Under the pieces are notes generated by a model. It made no database searches. It worked only from the letters and a program-made list of their open reading frames with translations, and was not told the DNA's origin. A stretch of DNA of 12,267 bases from assembly GCA_937950105.1 (NCBI GenBank), contig CALFEM010000588.1:1-12267 (forward strand), read 5' to 3'. Origin of the DNA: an uncultured Alphaproteobacteria bacterium. GTDB lineage: Bacteria > Pseudomonadota > Alphaproteobacteria > Rhizobiales > Hyphomicrobiaceae. The position numbers and the translations under genes were made by a program. Numbering within the stretch: the stretch's first letter is position 1; each line of letters starts with the position of its first letter. Shown here in pieces: positions 7,710-12,267 of this stretch.

Positions 7710-8918
7710 ATGCGCGCCCACACTGTCCCCCGATCTCCGCGCCGCCGTTCCACCTCGCGTGCCCGCGCGGCGGCGCACAGCCGGCACCGCGGACTGGCTA
7801 TGACGCTGGCCGTTTGCGTCGCGAGCGCCATCGCCAGCTCCTCGGCCGCGCACGCCGCACCACCCGAGATCCGCATTCATCGCGACAATGCGGTGCCGCG
7901 CTGCGTCACGCCGGAACGGCTGATGACATTCCTGCGCGCGCGCAACCCGCAGCTCGACCGCCGCTTTGCCGGCATCGCCAAGTGGTACCGCCAGCATGGC
8001 GAAGCCTGGCGTGTGCGCTGGGACTACGCCTTCTTCCAGATGGCGATCGAAACCAACTATCTCAGCTATCGCCGTCCCGACGGGCGATGGGGGGATGTCG
8101 ATCCGCGCCAGAACAACTTCGCCGGTATCGGCACCACCGGCGGCGGCGTCCCGGGTGACAGTTTCCCCGACGTTTCGACCGGCGTGCTCGGCCAGATCCA
8201 GCACCTCGTCGCGTACTCGGGCGAGCCGCTCGCCGCGCCCGTCGCCCCGCGCACGCAGTTGAAGCAGGCCGATATCATCGCGGCATCGCGCAAGCTCGGG
8301 CGACCGGTACGCTTCTCCGATCTCGCGCGGCGGTGGGCCGTCGATCCGCGCTACGGGCATTCCATCGAGTATGTTGCGGAGACGTTCCGTCGCGAACATT
8401 GCAGTGCGCCGGACAGCGTGCGCGGCCCGCGCAGAGAGACGCTACCTTGGCAGCGTTCCTCACTCGGCGGGCCCCGAGCGGTACCGGCGCAGTGGGAGGC
8501 AACCGTTGTCGGGACAAAGCCGGCGCCCTCACGCAAGATCGGGGCGGCGGCCTCTGAAGCCGAGCCCGCGCGGAAGCCCGCCGTGCGGCCGCGGCAGGTC
8601 GTGCGCACCGTATGGCGGCGCGGCGACCCGCCGACCGCCGTCGCCTCGCACGTCTACCGCACGCCCGATCTCGAACTGAAGGCAGCCGCTTCGACGGCAC
8701 AAGGTTCGCCGCTGACCGCGCGCGCAACGCCCTCGAATCTGGCGGAGACCTCCTCGACGACAGGCGGAACCGTGCCAGGCGACACCGCCGCCACTCCCTC
8801 GACGATCGACATGTCACCGCAGACCGGCCTGCTCGGCAGCCTGTCGGCGATGGCGGGTTCGTTCGAGATGCCGATCGTCGCGCCGGCACCGCGCCTCGTC
8901 GCGCGCGTGGCACGCTGA
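7710..8918 (+). CDS. Secreted glucosaminidase-like cell-wall protein (second of a tandem pair)
   Basis: This is a paralogue of the gene 110 bases upstream, with 402 residues. The core is unmistakably shared: VPRCVTPERLMTFL, VRWDYAFFQMAIETNYL with candidate catalytic Glu114, RQNNFAGIGTTGGGVPGDSF, and GQIQHLVAYSGEPLAAPVAPRT. Cys65 and Cys231 correspond to Cys40 and Cys203 of the first protein. It lacks the first protein's C-terminal domain and instead ends in about 170 residues of Arg/Pro, then Ser/Thr/Ala-rich, probably disordered sequence. The start is uncertain. ATG at 7710 has AAAGG about ten bases upstream but gives a 30-residue Arg-rich leader before the hydrophobic signal segment; ATG at 7800 would give a shorter signal peptide with no basic N-region and no clear ribosome-binding site. 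With no terminator in the gap, it is probably co-transcribed with the first gene. Confidence 0.78.
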   Translation: MRAHTVPRSPRRRSTSRARAAAHSRHRGLAMTLAVCVASAIASSSAAHAAPPEIRIHRDNAVPRCVTPERLMTFLRARNPQLDRRFAGIAKWYRQHGEAWRVRWDYAFFQMAIETNYLSYRRPDGRWGDVDPRQNNFAGIGTTGGGVPGDSFPDVSTGVLGQIQHLVAYSGEPLAAPVAPRTQLKQADIIAASRKLGRPVRFSDLARRWAVDPRYGHSIEYVAETFRREHCSAPDSVRGPRRETLPWQRSSLGGPRAVPAQWEATVVGTKPAPSRKIGAAASEAEPARKPAVRPRQVVRTVWRRGDPPTAVASHVYRTPDLELKAAASTAQGSPLTARATPSNLAETSSTTGGTVPGDTAATPSTIDMSPQTGLLGSLSAMAGSFEMPIVAPAPRLVARVAR

Positions 8919-8930
8919 GCAAGTCGGCGT

Positions 8931-9935
8931 CTATTGCTGCGGCCCGAGATACTTGAGCGCCGCCGTCGATAGCGCACCGCCGATCACGCAGGGAATGCCG
9001 AACTCGACCTGGCCGAGCGCACTCGCCGCGACGCAACCGAGCGCCAGTACCGTCTGCCCCGCCTGCCCCCACCATGCCGTGTTGCGCGCCGACTGCGGAC
9101 CCTTGGCTTTCAGTTCCTCGATGGTCTTCAGCGCATCCTTCTTGATGCGCGATGTCTCCATCGTCTCGGCCGCCAGCAGCACCTCGGACAGCGGCTTTCG
9201 CACCACTTCGGTCTGACGGTTCACTTCGTCCGTCATGATGTCGCGCAAACCCTTGTCGCGCGAGGCATTGGTGGCGAGCGTCCATTTCGCCATCGAACCG
9301 ATGGTCAACTTCTCGACGCTGTCACGATCGGCCGTCCACGCCAGCGTGGCGATGATCTTCTGCGCCGGCTCCGGTTCGGCGGTGGCGAAGTAGCGGCCCC
9401 AGTGTACGTCGATGGCGAAAGCGCCGCTCTCGACGGTCATGAGCTGATCGAGCAGCGGGCCGCCGCGATAGAGATAGCGGTCGAGCAGCACCTTGCGCGC
9501 CGGCATGCGCTCGACGAATTTCGACAGCAAACCCTTCCAGTCCGGCAAGCCCGAATAGGCGATCGCCTTGATCAGGATGACCTGATCCTCGGGCGACATC
9601 GGAAACATGTCGGCAACGAGTTTCTCGGCGGTGTCACCGTTTTCGCCGAGCACCCCGGCGATGAAGCCGATGTAGATGCCGGCTTCCTCCGGCTCGCGCA
9701 GGAGACCGAGGCGGCTCATCGCCCTGACGGCCGCGGGCAGGCGCTTCGGCCTCTTGTCGTCCCGATACCCGTTGATGAAGGCGAGCACGTCCTCGGCCTT
9801 CTCGAAGCGCGAGCCGTCGGAGCGGGGCAGGCCCGGCAGCGGCCGCGCCGCGTGGGCGCACGGCATCACGGCGAGAATGGCGACGAGTGCGATGGCGGCG
9901 AGCACCGCGACGGCGGTCGAGAGTTGCTTCGGCAT
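8931..9935 (-). CDS. Hypothetical exported or membrane-anchored protein
   Basis: I do not recognise this family. The 334-residue product begins MPKQLSTAVAVLAAIALVAILAVMPCAHA, a signal peptide or N-terminal anchor (likely cleavage after Ala29). Then comes RPLPGLPRSDGSRFEKAEDVLAFINGYRDDK and a mainly alpha-helical middle of about 230 residues without recognised catalytic motifs; the hydrophobic-charged pattern suggests helical repeats. Near the C terminus, after a charged helix (TSRIKKDALKTIEELKAKG), is a second hydrophobic stretch (TVLALGCVAASALGQ...CVIGGALSTAALKYL), possibly a membrane hairpin. The ATG at 9935 is preferred because it puts the hydrophobic segment right after a short basic start; ATG at 9977 (348 aa) is possible, and neither has a clear ribosome-binding site. 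It converges on the second glucosaminidase gene (12-base gap) and diverges from the P-type ATPase, with which it may share a control region. Confidence 0.75.
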   Translation of the reverse strand: MPKQLSTAVAVLAAIALVAILAVMPCAHAARPLPGLPRSDGSRFEKAEDVLAFINGYRDDKRPKRLPAAVRAMSRLGLLREPEEAGIYIGFIAGVLGENGDTAEKLVADMFPMSPEDQVILIKAIAYSGLPDWKGLLSKFVERMPARKVLLDRYLYRGGPLLDQLMTVESGAFAIDVHWGRYFATAEPEPAQKIIATLAWTADRDSVEKLTIGSMAKWTLATNASRDKGLRDIMTDEVNRQTEVVRKPLSEVLLAAETMETSRIKKDALKTIEELKAKGPQSARNTAWWGQAGQTVLALGCVAASALGQVEFGIPCVIGGALSTAALKYLGPQQ

Positions 9936-10051
9936 GCCGACACAGACGCCGTGGCGAGCGCGGCGGTTTTGTGGCATCGCGCCGCCGCTGGCGCGATGGG
10001 TTGCCAGATGCGCGAGACGGCCTCATCTAAGCTACCGGGAGCGAGGGGCAT
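9936..10051. promoter_or_regulatory. Divergent control region between unknown protein and P-type ATPase
   Basis: These 116 bases separate two divergent starts and must hold both promoters, unless the ATG at 9977 is the true start of the minus-strand gene. A strong ribosome-binding sequence GAGGGG (10043-10048) precedes the ATPase ATG. No -35/-10 pair or metal-responsive operator was recognised. Confidence 0.4.
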
Positions 10052-12267
10052 ATGACCGGGAACGACATATCCAGAAGCGACACTGCCACCGCCTTCGATC
10101 GCGATGCCGAGATCGGCCGCATCGCCCGCACGTGGCACGCGCTGGAGGCGTCCGCCGCACTCGAGGCGCTTGCCAGCCGCATCGCCGGCCTCGACGACGC
10201 GGAGGCGGCGCAACGGCTCGCACGGTTCGGGCGCAACGAGTTGCCCGCCCCGCCCGCGCGCACGTTGCTGCGGCGGTTCCTAGACCAGTTGAACAACGTG
10301 CTGATCTACGTGCTGCTCGCCGCCGCGCTCATCACCGCGCTGCTGGGGCATGCCGTCGACACCGGCGTCATCGTCGGCGTCGTCGTCATCAACGCGATCT
10401 TCGGCGTGCTGCAGGAAGGCAAGGCCGAGCGTGCGCTCGACGCCATCCGCGCCATGATCGCGCCGATCGCATCGGTGATCCGCGCCGGTAGGCGCGTGGC
10501 GATCCCGGCGGCCGAAGCGGTGCCTGGCGACATCGTGCTGCTCGACGCCGGCGATCGCGTCATCGCGGACGTGCGCCTCATCAGCGCCGCCGCGCTGCGC
10601 ATCGACGAGTCGGCGTTGACCGGCGAGTCGGTCCCCGTCGACAAGCGGCCGCAGGCGGACTCGCCCGATGCCGTGCTCGCCGAGCGCGCCAGCATGGCCT
10701 ACTCGGGAACACTGGTGACCAAGGGCCAGGGCACCGGTGTCGTCGTGGCGACCGGTCCGCGCACGGAGCTCGGCCGCATCACCACAATACTCTCGACCAT
10801 CACCGAGACGACGACGCCGCTCATTCGGCAGATGAACCGCTTCGCGCAGCAGTTGACGATCGTCATCCTGGCGCTCGCAGCCGCGATCTTCGCCTTCGCG
10901 CTCCTGGTGCGCGGCTATCCGCTCTCCGATGCGTTCATTGCCGTGGTCGGCATTGCTGTCGCGGCGATCCCCGAAGGCCTTCCCGCGGTGCTGACCGTCA
11001 CGCTCGCCATCGGCGTCGAGCGCATGTCACGACGCAACGCCATCATCCGTCAGCTTCCCGCCGTCGAAACGCTCGGCTCCGTCTCGATCATCTGCACCGA
11101 CAAGACCGGCACGCTGACCTTGAACGAAATGACGGCGCGGCACGTCGCGACCGCAGCCGGCGTCTACGCGGTATCCGGTGCCGGCTACGGACCCGAGGGA
11201 ACGATCACACCTACAGCCGCCGACCCGCCCGATGGCGCCAGCGACGACGCCGGTTTACGGGCCGTCATGCGCGTCGCCGTCCTCTGCAATGACGCACATC
11301 TCGTCCATGACGGTGGAACCTGGAGCGTCGGCGGTGACCCGATGGAAGGGGCGCTGCTGGCGCTCGCGGCCAAAGCCGGACTCGACGCCGACACCATGCG
11401 CAAAGAGCAGGCGCGCATCGCGCTGGTGCCGTTCGATGCACAGCATCGCTTCATGGCGACGTTGAACGCGGCGCGCGGCACCGCTGCACCATCGCTGCTC
11501 GTCAAGGGTGCTCCGGAAGAAATCCTCGCGCTCTGCACGGGCCAACTGGCGGCGAACGGGGAAGTTGTCGCGATCGATCCGGCCCGCTGGCAGGACCACG
11601 TTGCCGGCTTCGCCCGGCAGGGCGAGCGCACGCTCGCTTTCGCCTTGCGTGAAATGCAGGCGAAAACGCATCACGTGTCGCTTGCCGACGCCCGCGACCT
11701 GGTGCTCGTCGGCGTCGTGTCGCTCATCGATCCGCCGCGCGACGAAGCCCGCCGCGCAATTGCCGAGTGCCGCGAGGCCGGCATCGACGTCAAGATGATC
11801 ACCGGAGATCACGCGCTGACGGCCGCCGCCATTGCCGGTCAGCTCGGCCTCGGCGGTCACAGTGCGGCTGTCAGCGGCAGCGACATCGAAGCGGCCGACG
11901 CGGCGACATTGACGACCCTGGCGCGCAGCACCGGCGTGTTCGCGCGCACGTCGCCCGAACACAAGCTGCGCCTCGTCGAAGCCCTGCGCGCCGACGGCAG
12001 CATCATCGCCATGACTGGCGACGGCGTGAACGACGCACCGGCACTCAAGTCGGCCGATGTCGGCATCGCCATGGGGCGCAAGGGGACGGAGGCCGCCAAG
12101 GAAGCGAGCCAGATGGTGCTCGCCGACGACAACTTTGCCTCCATCGTTGCGGCGGTAAAGGAAGGCCGCACCGTCTACGACAACCTGACCAAGGTGATCT
12201 CGTGGACGCTGCCGACCAACTTCGGCGAGGCGATGGTGGTGGTCGCGGCGATCCTCGGCGGCTTCCT
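10052..12267 (+). CDS. Cation-transporting P-type ATPase, P2 (SERCA-like) type, C-terminus cut off
   Basis: This is an inner-membrane pump that uses ATP, through a phospho-aspartate, to move cations; the type II motifs make Ca2+ (or another P2 cation) the best guess. 738 codons are present of about 900 typical for the family; the window ends inside M5. Domains in order: cation-ATPase N-terminal domain (about 20-80), M1-M2, actuator domain with TGES (190-193), M3-M4 with PEGLP (307-311), phosphorylation site CTDKTGTLT with Asp350, nucleotide-binding domain with KGAPE (485-489), hinge TGDGVNDAP (655-663), and the M5 start with NFGE (Asn723, Glu726). The region from M4 through DKTGT is very close to animal SERCA, and Asn723/Glu726 correspond to SERCA Asn768/Glu771, which bind Ca2+. 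The ATG at 10052 has GAGGGG four bases upstream. It is divergent from the exported unknown protein. Confidence 0.95.
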   Translation, partial: MTGNDISRSDTATAFDRDAEIGRIARTWHALEASAALEALASRIAGLDDAEAAQRLARFGRNELPAPPARTLLRRFLDQLNNVLIYVLLAAALITALLGHAVDTGVIVGVVVINAIFGVLQEGKAERALDAIRAMIAPIASVIRAGRRVAIPAAEAVPGDIVLLDAGDRVIADVRLISAAALRIDESALTGESVPVDKRPQADSPDAVLAERASMAYSGTLVTKGQGTGVVVATGPRTELGRITTILSTITETTTPLIRQMNRFAQQLTIVILALAAAIFAFALLVRGYPLSDAFIAVVGIAVAAIPEGLPAVLTVTLAIGVERMSRRNAIIRQLPAVETLGSVSIICTDKTGTLTLNEMTARHVATAAGVYAVSGAGYGPEGTITPTAADPPDGASDDAGLRAVMRVAVLCNDAHLVHDGGTWSVGGDPMEGALLALAAKAGLDADTMRKEQARIALVPFDAQHRFMATLNAARGTAAPSLLVKGAPEEILALCTGQLAANGEVVAIDPARWQDHVAGFARQGERTLAFALREMQAKTHHVSLADARDLVLVGVVSLIDPPRDEARRAIAECREAGIDVKMITGDHALTAAAIAGQLGLGGHSAAVSGSDIEAADAATLTTLARSTGVFARTSPEHKLRLVEALRADGSIIAMTGDGVNDAPALKSADVGIAMGRKGTEAAKEASQMVLADDNFASIVAAVKEGRTVYDNLTKVISWTLPTNFGEAMVVVAAILGGF

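Noticed and set aside
7710..7799. Arg-rich leader of the second glucosaminidase as a Tat signal
   Set aside because: The arginines do not form the S-R-R-x-F-L-K pattern next to the hydrophobic segment; the leader may simply reflect a wrong start choice.

Overview
The window is GC-rich, densely packed DNA from an alphaproteobacterium, most likely of the order Hyphomicrobiales (Rhizobiales). This is inferred from the gene families (FabI, a Gcw_chp/TorF-type porin, alphaproteobacterial glucosaminidase-like proteins), the fabI / histidine phosphatase / aroC gene order I associate with rhizobial genomes, and TTAA-N7-TTAC sites resembling the alphaproteobacterial CtrA box. No tRNA, rRNA, insertion sequence, integrase or CRISPR array was seen, so this looks like chromosomal backbone rather than an island.

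Left part (1-3887): the end of fabI (fatty acid synthesis) overlaps a histidine-phosphatase gene by 4 bases. A small minus-strand gene of unknown function and a noncoding stretch of about 575 bases follow. That stretch carries a strong minus-strand terminator and a possible small structured transcript. Next come aroC (chorismate synthase) and a diacylglycerol-kinase-family lipid kinase that starts inside the aroC stop codon (GTGA overlap). A bidirectional terminator closes this unit.

Middle (4048-8918): a minus-strand TorF-family putative porin diverges from a pteridine-reductase-like SDR enzyme across a 474-base spacer. Two adjacent paralogous secreted glucosaminidase-like proteins follow, both exported and presumably acting on peptidoglycan. 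They share a catalytic-type core and a conserved cysteine pair but have unrelated C-terminal tails. CtrA-like sites lie in the two intergenic regions that flank the SDR gene.

Right part (8931-12267): an exported or membrane-anchored protein of unknown function on the minus strand converges on the second glucosaminidase gene (12-base gap). It diverges from a SERCA-like (P2-type) cation-transporting P-type ATPase, which runs off the window after 738 codons.

No obviously new multi-gene system is visible. The points most worth checking are the glucosaminidase pair, the orphan transcript and small ORF between the histidine phosphatase and aroC, the CtrA-like sites, and the unknown exported protein next to the ATPase.
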